Source of the DNA: Penicillium oxalicum
Lineage: Eukaryota; Ascomycota; Eurotiomycetes; Eurotiales; Aspergillaceae
Assembly: GCF_001723175.1 (NCBI RefSeq)
Contig: NC_064650.1
Location: forward strand, 3,906,001-3,970,000
DNA length: 64,000 nt
Direction: 5' to 3'
Shown here: one piece after another, positions 23,479 to 35,690 of the stretch
Layout: every line of letters begins with the position of its first letter
Numbering within the stretch: position 1 is the first letter of the stretch
Translations under genes and position numbers: made by a program
The notes under the pieces: generated by a model
Told to the model about the DNA's origin: nothing
The model's input: only the letters and a program-made list of their open reading frames with translations
Databases searched by the model: none

Positions 23479-26400
23479 CTCACCACCAAGGAACAAACGT
23501 CGCCTGGCCACATTTAAGCACAGTCATCTGTATATATGGACCCCTGTGAGATCTGCAGGGTGCACATATTGAATAGATGCAAGCAGGTGTAAGAAGAATA
23601 TCCCGTCGGAGGAGATGTGCGATGGGCCAGCGAACTCAATCAACTCAACTCATTTACACTCCTCCCTGAGTAGGCGCGGCTTTGTCTCTTGAGAAAAGAT
23701 TACTCAGACCGCCGAGGTCTCCAGGATTCTCTTTAGGCATGCTCCATTGTCGTCTGGAAACGAACTATCGATCCTCTTTTTCAATGGATCTGGACTACAT
23801 ATTAGGTAACATGAACCTATGTGCAAGCCGATCATTACTATGACTGAGTACTCCGTTGTGACTAGGGCCGAGGACCTACATAATATGCTCAAGTACAGAC
23901 TCAGAAAAGGATACACCAAGGTACCTGCTGTCGGGAACCTTCCGACCCATCGCCTCGGGATACCATCACCACCCACCGGTAGATTAGAAACGCCAAAACA
24001 GTCCATTTGGCACTCCGCAAGGCTGATAAATGAGCCCTGCAGGCCCCTCAGGAGCCTCCAGATCCAATGAAAATATTGAATCGAAAGCAAAGTCAGGGGA
24101 AATCTCGAGTGCAATGTTCTCGAGCTCTGCTCATAGATCCACCGTCTCTCCATTCTCCTTCAGGCTGGAGCAGGATCTGCGGTAGAGAATGAATTAGGTG
24201 CAGAGCAGGGAGATCCAAAGTTACGATCTGCTGAGAATCATCAATGGTACTTGTGAGCCAGAGTGATATGGATGGCTTCTGGAAGAGGTGTTTCGTCTGG
24301 TATTCATGTCTTCATTTGGAACACAGAAAAATATGTGTATCTTTCTGATATCTTTCATTGAAATGGATTATTTTTCTTCGATTATGGCAGGGGCTCCAGA
24401 AGTGAGTAATAAGGTCGCTGCCCGGGTTTAACTGTCAGTCTGTGGTCAAAACAAATCAAATACGAATTTTCTGGACCAAATTGGAGGTCCAGTATTATAG
24501 AGTCAGTCGGATCAGCAAAAAAACTCACTGGTCCATGACAATTAGGTAATGCCCATGTACCTCGCACTCTGTCCCCTGTCCTCTTTCATGAAGCAGTGAG
24601 TCATTTGTACTAATGTATTGATTTTCGCCAGCAAAATGAAGCCAATCGGATGTCTGTGGGGGATAACACGCAAGTTCACTAGCTTGTTCCTTCCATGTAC
24701 ACTTGGCCTGGCCCAAATGAAAGCGTCAGAAACGTGGGCGTGGGCCGGGGGGGGAAGGTGATCTCATGCTAAAATTCATAAGATGGGGGTTCCCAATTCA
24801 TGGGGAAGGTCCGCGACCGTCGGTCAAAAATGGAGAGAAGATCATTTTCATCCCGGTGAGACCCTGATCCCACACAAGTACTAGTTAACGGCAGGCCGCG
24901 GTGTCCTCGTGGACTGAAACCTCCGCCGGATATTGACTGTTTCAAGTCTGGCCACAACTCAACGCCAAAAACGTTGCGGAGGTGGGAAGGGGCGCCCATC
25001 ATCTCAGGAGAAGAGATTAGAGAGAGATTTCATTCTTACTGGTACTTGATAGGTTGTCTAACAGAAACTAGTGCGCAGGCTTTGGCTAAGAACTGCCTGA
25101 ACCATTTAAACTCAATTTGGAGATAACTCGAGGGAAATAGTTCCCCTTTCCTTGTTTGAGCCAACGGTTGCTCGTCGAGAGATACGCAGCAGCAGAGATA
25201 CAGTAGCAGCTCCTTTCTGATCGAATGCAGTCGGCGTAATTTCGGCGCTCATATCGGTGACTTTTACACAGCAGAGGACTGGGTTGTGGAGGAGCTGGTG
25301 GACGCGCGAGACGTGTGTTTCCTTTCTAGTCGGGCTTTCTTCACAACCTTTTGTGTCACTTTCAGACCCAGGACCTCACCATGAGTCCGCTGAGAAATTG
25401 CCCTGGCCTACCAGTGCTCAAATCAGGTATCTCATTTGGTACCCGGTAAAGAACGGACTCCGAAGTCCTTGGTCCAATGGCCTTGCGATGAAAAGAGCAA
25501 GGAGAAAATAAAAAGGAAAACTACGGCAGATGATCTTTTTTGGTGAGTGCATGCACTGCACAAGCGGCCACCAGTACCTAGGTACTGTATCTAGTTTCTG
25601 CTCGCTCCATTAGCTTCCTCGGCCGGACGTTACTAGCACACCGGTAGTTCCAATGTGGTCATGACTTAGTCGCCGAAGTCTCGGGGACCACTTCATGCCT
25701 GATCATGAAGATAATGAGTCTGGGGACCACGAGGACATTCCACATGACATCTTGCAAGCTCGAGGAGCTGTGTACTACCCTCGATCTCCGCTTTGCGTGG
25801 GCCATTCAGTTGGCTCCATCATCGGTGTAGTACGGACTTGACTCCGGTTTATCTCGTTCCTTCAGCGACATCTCTTCCAAAGCAGATCAACGGTCGCTTC
25901 TTTAGAATCCGGAAATGTGCAAAGGTCGCGAGGTCGATTTGCAGATCTCTGCCTGCGGGAATCAAGTGTCGCCAGCAAGCTTTTGGACCGATTCTCTCGG
26001 CTCCAGTTGCAATCCATAGATGGCCGTCTTGACCACATCGATCCATCTGAAGGACGGCGCACAGTGACCGGCTGTCTCTCTTTACTTCCAGGAGTGGCAT
26101 CTCCCTGCACTGTCGATATTTGGCTAAACTCCCACACGAAGATTGACAGTAGGCATTCTGATGCCTCGCGTCCAAGCAAATACCGGTTTCGCACGACCCC
26201 CCCTGTGCCGCTGGTGAAGTGCAACTAGCTTGCACTGCTGAAACAGCGACGCACTGATCCTCGTTACCTCCCGGTTAAAACCTTGCCGAATTCGTCGCGC
26301 CACACCTCTCTTGCTTGAGAATGGGAGCTCTCAGCTCCCTATAGTGCTTGATCCTTATCACTGCCGTTGTCCACCTACTCCTCAAGAGTTCCAGCCACCG

Positions 26401-26881
26401 ACCTGTCTGCGTACTACTGCACTCGGCGATGGAATTTTTCCATCCACCAAGGGCCCTCGGCGACGCTTTACCTAAGACACTTGCAACTCCTGACTCTTGA
26501 CCCACGATCCCCGCTCGAATTTGGGTTTGACCGTGACAGGTGTACCCTGCGCCGAGAAAGACGGTTTTTTCCTCCGTTGGTACAGGACATCTGAAGCTGG
26601 TAAGATCTGCGTGCGCGGCCGGTTTGTTGGGACTTTTGCTCTGCCTCTCATCATCTTGAGCTTGGTCGCCGATTTCTTCCCATGCTCTGGTTGCGCATGT
26701 GTGCGTGGCGGCCCTGACGCCATCTTTACCGGTGACTTCAAATCCCGAGGCAGCCCGTTCGATCAGGCCAGAAGGTCCGCAGCGAGGTGAAGGCTCGAAA
26801 CATCCTCCCTAGGAGGGATGGGGCTTCCAGCGACTCGTCTACCCGGAAACTTTTTTTAAAAGAAAAATTCTTAGAGAGGAA

Positions 26882-26898
26882 TGGTATATCATATACCA
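26882..26898. other. 17-bp near-perfect palindrome
   Basis: The arms TGGTATAT and ATATACCA pair exactly around a central C. Second palindrome in the medA upstream region; function unknown. Confidence 0.55.
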
Positions 26899-28532
26899 CC
26901 CCCCGTCGGCAGTTCCCACGAGAGAAAGCTCCCGTCTGTGTTTCTTTTGCTGCTGCTCCGCGACAAGATGCTGCCTCTCCAGAGCACCTCAGAGATTCTC
27001 CCCCAACGCTTTCCCTTGACCAAATGGGCAATTTGTGTGCCATGGAAAGAATTTGACCTCGGGCCTTTCAAGTTTGAATCGGCAAGGGAATTCCTCTCGT
27101 GGTGTGCATCAAGCCAGTCCGAATCGGGAAACGTGCTGGGGAACAGGGAACCGACCGCCTGATCACGTTGGTCAGGTCTCGCTTGTGGGCTTCGTCATGC
27201 CCTGTGAGCGAGGGGAAAGTTGCCCACGAGCGCAGTTGGTTGTCTCACATTGAGCATGCGCTCCGAGAGTTGGACAAGACCATGAGTGGTTGCTGGGTGG
27301 GCTCACCGGGCCACTGGGCTGTCGGGGCTGTCTCACTCACGGCTGCTGCAAGAGGAATAGGTTGAGAGCGGCCAGCAAGCTTGATTCTATTCTTAGGCCC
27401 CGCATAAGACTTTGCAACTTTGGCGATGATGGGCTGTTCTGAGAATCATCTTTTTCTTTTTCCAATTTGATCGGAGACTGCATACCTGTGGGAATAAAGT
27501 ATCCTTTCAGAAGGGCTATTAGCTGCCAGAATAGAGGAAAGAGAAAGGGCACGTGGGGAATCACGAAAGATCGGTTCACTAGTCATTATTAGTAAGGTTT
27601 GATGGTGGTGATTCTCCAGGCCAAGCAGTGTGTGGGCTTCGCGGGTGGACAGCGAAAAGAATGTGGATACCAGGCAGGCTGCCACTGTCCCTCTCCCAGC
27701 CATTCAAATACGGAGCCGAGCAGTGTGAGACCTTGTCCAAGAAAAAAAAAGGCATGAAAAAAGATAGATTGTATTTTAGAAATTGCATAGAGACATGTAT
27801 TTGATTTTTTTTTCTTATTTTCCAGATGCGCAGGATAAAAGAAAAAGATGATCAGAACGTAAGCCGGAAAAAAAAGCTCGATTTTCATGTCTGCGGTAGC
27901 GACAATGTTCAAATCGGACTGAGGCTGAGGCTGAGCGTGTCACCAAGCACCTTGGTCCAAGCCATGGAGCTCCGAGTGTCGTTCTTACTGTTTTGAGATC
28001 CAGTAATGTTCTTTTCTGGGATTTCGCACTGAGTGGTCAACGAGGAACAATCAAGGGTACTAACCTTGTCGTCCATGTCGGTCTGTGAAGTGGTCACTGC
28101 AGTTGTTGCGAACAGTTTCACGAGGCCTTGGCCAACTCATAGGTATCTACACTCGAAAAAGAGACTTCCAGCATGACCTTGGACATATATTCATCGTGAC
28201 CACACTTGTTGCATTCTCTCGGGCACTGAAGCGGGACTTTATAGGTCAGTGACCGTGAAGATGGTCTACAGCTAAGCAGAGCCCCGGAATCGATTAGTGA
28301 TCTTTTTCCTTGGCTGCGATCTCGAGCTCCAGAGACGAGTGAAACTTTGGTAGTAAGCTAGAACATGCCTTGAAACTGAACTGAACGATGAATACATGTT
28401 GCGTGATACCTGCATAGCACCGACTTACAGATAGAGATGCGCAGTGCCCTTAAAGGAGACACGACACGAGCACGAGACCCATCCCCCCCGGTCCACAAAC
28501 CCACAACCCCGACGCACACGTACCAATCTCTT

Positions 28533-29334
28533 CTACACGAGATTCGCACTCGTCTCGACCGAACAGCCATAGCAGACCGGGTAGATTGCGGACCAGAATT
28601 TGTACTTGTCCGGTCGAGATTCCTTCTCTTGGATTAGCCACTGCGCAAAGGGCACCTCGCTCTCGGTGTGATCTGCGCTTCGATACACCGCAATCTAGAA
28701 CAGACGCTCGAAATTAGTCGCAAAACCGCACACGGTTGGATTACCCTCGATCGTCATGGCTATTACTCACATGCTCATATCGCATGATGGCCCGATGATG
28801 TGCCTTTGAAAGACCGAGGTGACAAAGTGTGGTCTTGGTGATTTGCTTGGAGGCCTGAACGTAGGCGCGGGTGGCCAGGTCATGTTGAATCTTAGTATTG
28901 AGACTGTTGATCAGTCCAGTGTCCAGTGTCGTTGGCTGATAAAGAGAGGCAACCACGATCAGACGGGTTATGGTGTCGGCTTCCCAGGTTTCAAATAGAG
29001 GATGATCATAGTCCTTGAGATGTCGTTGGAGAAGGTGAGTCTCACGCTTGAGACGGGCTGCGTGATCTTTCAGCTTGGCAACACGACACTGCAAATCCTC
29101 ATTTGACACCCGAAGGGCGGCCTGAGCCTCGTTCTGGATTTCATCAGTCGGTTTGTTGAAAATTGGAATGTTCCGGTGCTGGGGGGGATTTGATACCAAT
29201 GTCTGATCCTTCATCCACCCGCAAGGATCAGGCTGAGGATCATCGAACTGTTGAGCCACAGGCAGTGCAGTTTGAGCCATCGGGGGCCGGGATTCACTTG
29301 GGGAGAAAGACTCCTCGATGGCTTCCATGGCCAT
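28533..29334 (-). CDS. Unrecognised coiled-coil protein, 241 residues
   Basis: I do not recognise this protein. Two exons, 29334-28771 and 28694-28533, join in phase through a GTGAGT donor and a CTAG acceptor, giving 241 residues from MAMEAIEESFSPSESRPPMAQ to ...SVETSANLV. After a proline/polar N-terminal third comes a likely coiled coil (about residues 70-110, EDLQCRVAKLKDHAARLKRE). A compact helical-looking part with TRLIVVASLYQP and HLGLSKAHHRAIMRYEH follows. There is no signal peptide or membrane segment. A 5' exon further upstream is possible because the frame stays open above the chosen ATG and an AG acceptor lies nearby. It sits between the medA desert and an oxidoreductase gene on the same strand. 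The intact ORF plus a clean intron make it likely to be real. Confidence 0.6.
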
Positions 29335-29695
29335 TTGAAAAGAAACCTTGAAGGTGAGAGCTGCAAAACCACCGCCTTCAAATGTGAAGCTGTCTTTTTG
29401 GACGTCTTTTGTGAGACGCTAACAAAGGATGTCAGAGGGTAAGGGATTGTTCCAAACCGAGCAGAGTGAAGGAGACCCATGAGAGAAATGCAGGAATGTC
29501 TTTTGTCCCAACCCTCATGGCAGATCAGTGGCAGGAAGGAGCCCATTTATCGAGGCAACGACGCCCAAGAAGGTACGCGAGTTGCTTCCCCGTTGAGCCA
29601 CGATAGACCGGGCCTCAATACGAAGAAACTGTCATTACTCGAGCGGCTATCAGATTCTTAAAACATCATGTTCTCTTTTTTCACTTTCTCCATAT
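29335..29695. other. Intergenic, 361 bp
   Basis: Space between the 3' end of the oxidoreductase and the start of the coiled-coil gene, both on the minus strand. It must hold the latter's promoter and possibly an unplaced first exon. No other feature is seen. Confidence 0.5.
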
Positions 29696-30878
29696 CTACA
29701 GCTTGCTGCCACTGTGCTTGCCAAATTCAATGACCAATTTGCCAAACTGTTTGCCGTGCTTCATGTCCTCAAAGAGGCCATCGATAGCAGCGAGATCATC
29801 GATTTCGACCTTCAAGACCCGGGACACCACAGGGTGAATCTTCTTGCTCGCAACAAACTCCACCATCTCTTTGAATTCCTTGCGGGAGCCCATCGTGGAC
29901 CCTCGAACATCAATGTTCTTGAGCACAGTTTGCATGGTGAATGGCATTTTGGGAGAGACGGTCATGCCGTAGACAGACAGCACGCCACCAGCCTGTATTA
30001 TAACTTTTGTGTCAGTCGAGTTCCCATCCAAGAATTACGGATTGTCAGAAGATAGTTGGTCTACTCACCTTCAGAAGCCTCGTGGCCTTCTCCACCGCGT
30101 CACCACCCGCACCATCAATGACCGCGTCAAAGTTCCTCTTCCCGGAAGGAAGCATCCCAAGCAATTTCTTATCCCACCCATCTTCCTTGTAGTTGACGCC
30201 GCCTGCAGCACCAAGATCGATTGCCTTTTGGATCTTCTCCTGGCTCGAGCTGGTGACAAAGACGTGAGCCCCACGGGCGACAGCAAATCGCAGCACCATC
30301 AAGGCAACACCCCCACCGATGCCTGTGATCAAGATGGCTGCCCCTTCTCTAGAGTTCTTGTCACCCGCCTTAGAGATCAAAGCTCGCCAGCCCGTCAGCC
30401 CCGTCAAGGGAAGCGCAGCCGCCTCCGCATCCGAAAGGTGTGCAGGCACTTCCTCCACCTCTGATTCTTCAATCGTGACGTACTCCTGCAAGGTTCCCTT
30501 CTCATAGACCTTGGTACCTCCCATAATGCGGTATCCCGTGGGCTCCTCCGGGCCGTCGGGAGAGTCCTTCCAACCCACACCTGGATTCAAAATCACGCGT
30601 TTGCCCTGCCATTGATCCGGATTGGACACCTGGGGGCCTGCACCCACAACAACTCCCACTCCATCTGCAAGAAGAGGAACATCAAATGATACACCAGGAT
30701 ACAGATGCTGGCGGAGGAAGAGGTCACGGTGGTTCAAGGAGGCAGCGGTCAACTTCACAAGCAGCTCACGCCCTTGCGGAGAAGGCTGGGGCAGAGTACG
30801 CACGGTAAGCGGGTAGTAGACCTGACCAGGCTTCCCCGGCTTGCCATCAATAGGTGAGATGTAGATTGCCTTAGACAT
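29696..30878 (-). CDS. Medium-chain (zinc-less) alcohol dehydrogenase / quinone oxidoreductase family
   Basis: Predicted cytosolic NAD(P)H-dependent oxidoreductase of the MDR superfamily. Exons 30878-30069 and 29992-29696 give 368 residues, normal for the family. The GroES-like fold is seen at about residues 1-130 (LTAASLNHRDLFLRQHLYPG, PLLADGVGVVV). The Rossmann fold (about 150-290) has AILITGIGGGVALMVLRFA as its dinucleotide-binding turn and ends in ...RKEFKEMVEF and FGKLVIEFG. The cysteines that bind catalytic and structural zinc in classical alcohol dehydrogenases are absent, so it belongs to the zinc-independent, YogA/quinone-reductase-like side. I chose MSKAIYISPIDG as the start; an in-frame ATG five codons upstream (30893) gives MLLST in front of it. 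The substrate cannot be told. Confidence 0.92.
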
Positions 30879-32241
30879 TGTTGAAAGCAACAATCAGTGA
30901 CTGGAAATTTAATATCTTACGCAATCTAGAGAGATTGGAAGCAGAAACACACTGCCTCTTAATAGTGCCAACCTCGTGCGGGGGACAAATGACGCCTCGC
31001 CTTATCGATAACCGAGGCGTCCGGGCCAGCAAGAAGAGGACGGTGATCCGGACGGAATCCCAGCCTCGTGATTCCAGTGGTCTTCCGGGTCTGCTTACAG
31101 AGCAATTTCTTATGCAGGCAGTCCAATTATGCATATCTGTCCAAAGCTTAATCCAGCCTGAAGTCTCGATGAAAGGGGGCGTGAGTGACGCAGCTTTCAA
31201 GATTGGGGAACATGGAAGGCGAGTGGACAGGTACCATGGAGGACGTTTCACAGACTGTTCTTATCGCCGTGGGACCTCGGCCCAGAGCGACAGCACACCC
31301 GTTCACAAGTGCTTTCCAGCAATGGCGACCATTCGGCATCAAATCTAGTATACTCTTGCGTGTTTCTCTGGTCTTGGACTTCCTCCGTGAGTTTTTCGTC
31401 TCAATAAACAAAATTTGACTGAAATGAATGGAAAAGTGAGTACTTCATTGGACCTCATATAAATGGCGAATCTCTGAGGCAGATCCATCGGGCGGGTCAC
31501 TGAAGGCCCGAGGTTGTTGCACATCGATGATGCATATGATGTGGTACCTAGTAGCCAGATGGACGTTGACCCTTGAGGACCGAATCTAATCATTTCTTTT
31601 TCTCCACAATGATGGTCACAAGGCTCTATGAGGAGGTAGCAGACAGTAATAATTGCTAGTACTTTTTCAATTGAATGAGTCTAATGCATGGTCATTGATT
31701 GAAAATTCATTACGTTGAATCAAAAGAGTCTGCGTCTCAGGCAGCAACAACGCTGCCTGCAACCATAGCGGCCCCCAGAGAGTTATAAGAACACATTATC
31801 TATGGGATTGATCTGTGGCTTGGTCTGACATAGATGGAGTCGAAACCCTATTAGGAATGTACCAGTCCTGGACCTTGTCAGCATGAAAGAGATGAAATGA
31901 GTGTTTTAGAAGAATCCTGATGGTTTCTTTCCAGCAATAAAGGTACTTGGAATCCAAGTTTCACTCGACACACTGAGAGTCCATATTTGGGAACATGAAT
32001 GGATCTCACGAATGTCATTAGAACTTGAAAACATCATGAAAGTGACATAGGCACATGAGTATCTTTTCAAATAATCCCTCTGGAACAGAAAATTACATAA
32101 TTTACCGCCTCCAATGGCTCATCCCAATCTCCCAGTCTTCACTCAATCGTAGACACTGTCTCCACTCCCTCTTCAAACCCTCACCCTTTCGGGCCGTTTC
32201 CCTCCCGTCTCTTTTCTTTTCCTCCAGGAACACAGGTGTTT
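30879..32241. other. Intergenic, about 1.4 kb
   Basis: Lies between the oxidoreductase start and the 3' end of the His-rich protein gene. It holds the oxidoreductase promoter and 3' flank of the next gene. It leans AT-rich around 31600-32100. No credible coding region. Confidence 0.5.
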
Positions 32242-33345
32242 CTACCGCACAATGTAAAACACAGGATGCCCACAACAATGACCACTACAAAATTCCCAGT
32301 CGTCAGGTGGTACCCTAGATACATGCTTATCACGCCCTACACGAGCCTCCATGCTACTCTCGGAACCTGACTCATCGCGCTCAGAAGGAGCTGTATCGGA
32401 AGACACCCTCGAATCATGGTGACGGTGTTTTCGATACCTTCCATGTTGACGTCGACGGGAGTGTGGGCCTTGTTCCGGCTCGCTGGGCGGTCCACGATAA
32501 CCACGGCTTTGGTCGCCACGGGCTGTCTTTCGCGACGGATGTCCTTGCGCTGGATCAACATGTATGAATCCACAGTGACAGGTCACCTGTGCCATGGAAG
32601 AGCTGGGTGGATTTGCACAGCCATGTGCACAGTTTGAGGAGCAGTGCTTGGCCTTTTTGAGATTCTCTCTTGAGGTCTCCACTGATGGTTGAGTCCTAAT
32701 TTTGGTGGCCGGTAAGGCGTCAGGTGTAGGGGGAACAACAGTCTGGCAACAGTCTGAACAGTGAGTCGGAAATGGGACTTTGACCACGTAGTGCTCTGGC
32801 GGGGCCTCGTAGTGACGATGACGGTGGTGATGCTGGTGCGATTGATGGTGATGCGAAATGTATGGGTGTCGACGAGGCCGCGGCACATGCGCCGTGGTAC
32901 TGTAAGAGGAATCGGTGTCGCTGTCCTGTCTGTCGGATATTTCAGCAGACTTGTGTGCTTTCTGCGAGTGCTTGGGCGGAATTTTGTTGGCCGAGGTGGG
33001 ACGTTTGGCTTTCAGCGTAGGATCATATCTTCCATGGCCTCGTCTGCCATGAGCATGGCGTATCGATGATGGCGTGGATTTCGAGGAGTCCGAGTCCTCG
33101 CTGGAAGTCGAGTGCCGCTTTGCCTTGCGCTCCTGCTCTCGCGCGGCATAGGCACGTCTCTCGGCCGGAGGGGTGGTTGGCGAAGAGCACTTGACATGGT
33201 GGGATGGCACTGTATGGATTGAGCCATTGCGGCCATTGACAAGAACCTGATGGATGTGCCGGCCATGGAAAGAGCTCGGAAATGTATAGAGACCATTTCT
33301 TGAACGATGACAATATTCCGGGTGTAGATGTTGAAGCGACGGCAT
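32242..33345 (-). CDS. Unrecognised Ser/His/Arg-rich protein with Cys-His clusters
   Basis: I do not recognise this protein. The chosen ATG (33345) gives 367 residues, starting MPSLQHLHPEYCHRSRNGLY; the frame stays open 53 codons further up to 33504, so a longer or spliced start is possible. Most of the chain is predicted to be disordered: Ser/Asp-rich (RHSTSSEDSDSSKSTPSS), Arg/Lys-rich, and a histidine-rich run around HHHQSHQHHHRHRHY. Three cysteine/histidine groups stand out in the C-terminal half: HCSDCCQ, HCSSNCAHGCAN with TCHCGFIH, and the tail WEFCSGHCCGHP. Together these suggest metal binding, which is inference. There is no signal peptide or obvious membrane segment. A 1.1 kb ORF with dense low-complexity but no stops supports a real gene, though it could be lineage-specific. 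Confidence 0.65.
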   Translation of the reverse strand: MPSLQHLHPEYCHRSRNGLYTFPSSFHGRHIHQVLVNGRNGSIHTVPSHHVKCSSPTTPPAERRAYAAREQERKAKRHSTSSEDSDSSKSTPSSIRHAHGRRGHGRYDPTLKAKRPTSANKIPPKHSQKAHKSAEISDRQDSDTDSSYSTTAHVPRPRRHPYISHHHQSHQHHHRHRHYEAPPEHYVVKVPFPTHCSDCCQTVVPPTPDALPATKIRTQPSVETSRENLKKAKHCSSNCAHGCANPPSSSMAQVTCHCGFIHVDPAQGHPSRKTARGDQSRGYRGPPSEPEQGPHSRRRQHGRYRKHRHHDSRVSSDTAPSERDESGSESSMEARVGRDKHVSRVPPDDWEFCSGHCCGHPVFYIVR

Positions 33346-35690
33346 GGTCAGGATATGAGCCGCGAGGAGGTTACTGAAGGGGCTCCGGAAATGTAAACGG
33401 CTCAGCACAAAGTCCTGGATGAGAAGAAAGATGACATTTGTATTGAAGGAAGATGTAGACAGGGATCTAGATTCTACTAAGAGATCGGAAGCCGGGACAA
33501 GCAAAAAGCAACTGCATTTTGTAAGTTCTCTTCACTCGATCGACCTGACGTTCCATCCAGGATGCATCAGCTAGGTTTGCTGGCTAGAACCTCCTGCGGC
33601 TGTCAGAGGCAAACAGAGGGATAAAGCATTGTTGGCCAGTTGAGATTCGTGTGAGTCAAGTCCTCAAGGTGTCAGGACATCTGTGACCGAGACTGTGATT
33701 TCAGGGAAGGCTACCGATACTCACAAAAGGTTTCCTCTGAGCAAACCACATCACAAAGCAGGAGAGTCTCGGCCGGACCAGGTGGGAGTCTGCTGGAGTC
33801 AAGCATGATCATAGCCGAGCCGGGCCAGCTCACAGAATTACTTTCTTTGTTCCCTACACCTCCTGTCTTTCATGTGGAGTACATACCTCCTATAGGTGAC
33901 TCAAGTTGACTCACTGCTGTCTGATGAACAAAGAAACAGACGCATCTGCTGGACGGGTGGTGGCTGGGGATGGATTGAAGAGAAAAAGAGTAGACAGGGA
34001 TGAGAGGTTGGTTGAGGGTTGAATGTACTGCTCTGAGTATACGGGTATGCTATGTAGTGACCCCTTCCTCTCCCCTCACAGTACCGTTTGTAGTAGGGTC
34101 CATCCGTAGCGCTCAGCCTTTTGGTCTTGTGGATCCCTGAACGGATGCTGGATATGCTAGATCGGGGTGAATTAGAAGGTTATATTAATTTGCTTTAAGA
34201 GAGTTTCTGAGCAGGGATGAGTGGGCAATAAGATGCAGCATCATCAAAATGAAGAGGCGTTTCCACCTTCCAGACTGAGTCCCTCAGTCGCCTGCGTGTT
34301 TAGGTGTGTTTGTGTGTGAGCCAATCGTATGCAGTGCAGCAAGGGCGTACGGCATTCAAGGGACGACAAACAGTTTCTCGGCAGCGTGGGCCAGAGAGAA
34401 GGGTAAGAGGGGACAAAGCATAGAAAATATATCAGTCGAGTTGGAGAGTCAACCAAAGGAAAGATCTGATCCGTGTAGAAAAAAAAAAGATCAGCATACC
34501 TACTACTTAGTCCTACTGGAGGCTAACACAGCTATACAGATTAAGCAGCTCTCCCGTGTACCTGTGTAACGTGCGGTGGTGCATATCATAGTACAATTCT
34601 AGGTACCTACCTTAGTACTTAGTAAACGTGCGCACTAGAGCATGTATCATACCAAATTATGCAATACAGAAAACCGTTTGAAAGACGTGGCCCCTCCAAT
34701 GATAGGTCTGAATGTGGACATACGCAGAGGGAACCTCTCTAGCAATTATTTCCACACCCACAAGCTCGCGGGAACCAAGCCACCGGGTCCATGGATGATG
34801 GTCGACATCATCATTTTGGTGAAAAACACGGAGACATTCCTTTGAACAAAGCAGGTAGACAAAAGAAAGTTTCTGGGTGAAGAACACCGGAGAGAAAGAA
34901 AAATGGGAAAGGCTGGAAGGTCTCAGAGCCATCTCAAATGGCACAATGAGTTGCACTATCTCCTAAAATGCTAGACTGTCAACTCTTCACTTGAGATTTG
35001 CGAGTCGGTCCCTATTGCCCGAGGATACCGATGCTACGAAGAAAGTGATGATGTGCGGGATACTATATCGTGCGATAGTGGGAGTGGTGATGTGTGCGTG
35101 CTGCGTAGCCACCTCCAGCTTTCAAAAGAGGGACAAGCTGTAATTTTGGGCATTGTGTTTCCATTTTTTTTCCCTCCCTGTATTATCTGTATTTGCTGTA
35201 CACTTACGCCGCAGTCCCCATACCACGTAACCGCCATTTCGCGGTGAAGTGGGCCCCGGCCTGGCTGCCAACCGCGCATTGATTGGTATCACTATGGTAT
35301 TGAGGTCCCGACAGGCCTATTGCCACAACCCGCTAATTCCTTTTTGGCCTCTGGAGAAACCCAAGCGAAATCGAGTTTCGATCTCTTCGTGCTTGTCGTG
35401 ACCTTTTTAGTCTGGCGCTCTCGCATTCCGCTTCACTACATACAACTGGTCTATTCGCCTCGTCGCTTCCCACTCGTTCCCGAGCTTCTCGACTTGACTA
35501 GCGTTCTGCTACTTCAGCTCATCAACCCTCTTACTCTTACCTTGTAGGCCTCGCCTGTCTGTTCGCATCACACACTCCGCTCCTCCGCCACCTTCCCCCA
35601 GTCTCTCGCGACGAATCTCTTCCCCTCCCCAAACATTGGTTGTTTTTGAAGGACGATCCTGATCTGTCCCTGTCAGCTTCATTTTCAATA
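33346..35690. other. Divergent intergenic region, 2.3 kb
   Basis: Separates the starts of the His-rich protein gene (minus) and the GYF gene (plus), so it carries both promoters. The last 200 bp before the GYF ATG are C/T-rich, typical of a highly used fungal promoter/leader. No further gene seen. Confidence 0.5.

Larger units (their letters stand above)
9417..28532. other. Gene-poor 19 kb region upstream of medA
   Basis: No open frame here exceeds about 175 codons, none has recognisable domains, and none can be joined convincingly by splicing. Base composition is near balanced and does not look like repeat-induced-mutation DNA. The block contains G-rich runs (10527-10592, 11709-11806), a GA microsatellite, two long pyrimidine tracts, a CCACAT repeat, a 7-bp triple repeat and two palindromes, listed separately. 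The proximal kilobases probably include the medA leader, upstream exon and promoter. Medusa and other conidiation regulators are known for complex 5' leaders; extending that to the whole region is inference. A non-coding transcript or an unrecognised fast-evolving gene cannot be excluded. Confidence 0.6.

Noticed and set aside
25849..26235. 128-codon minus-strand, cysteine-containing frame
   Set aside because: Cysteines are irregular, no leader peptide, and the opposite strand is also open; not supportable.
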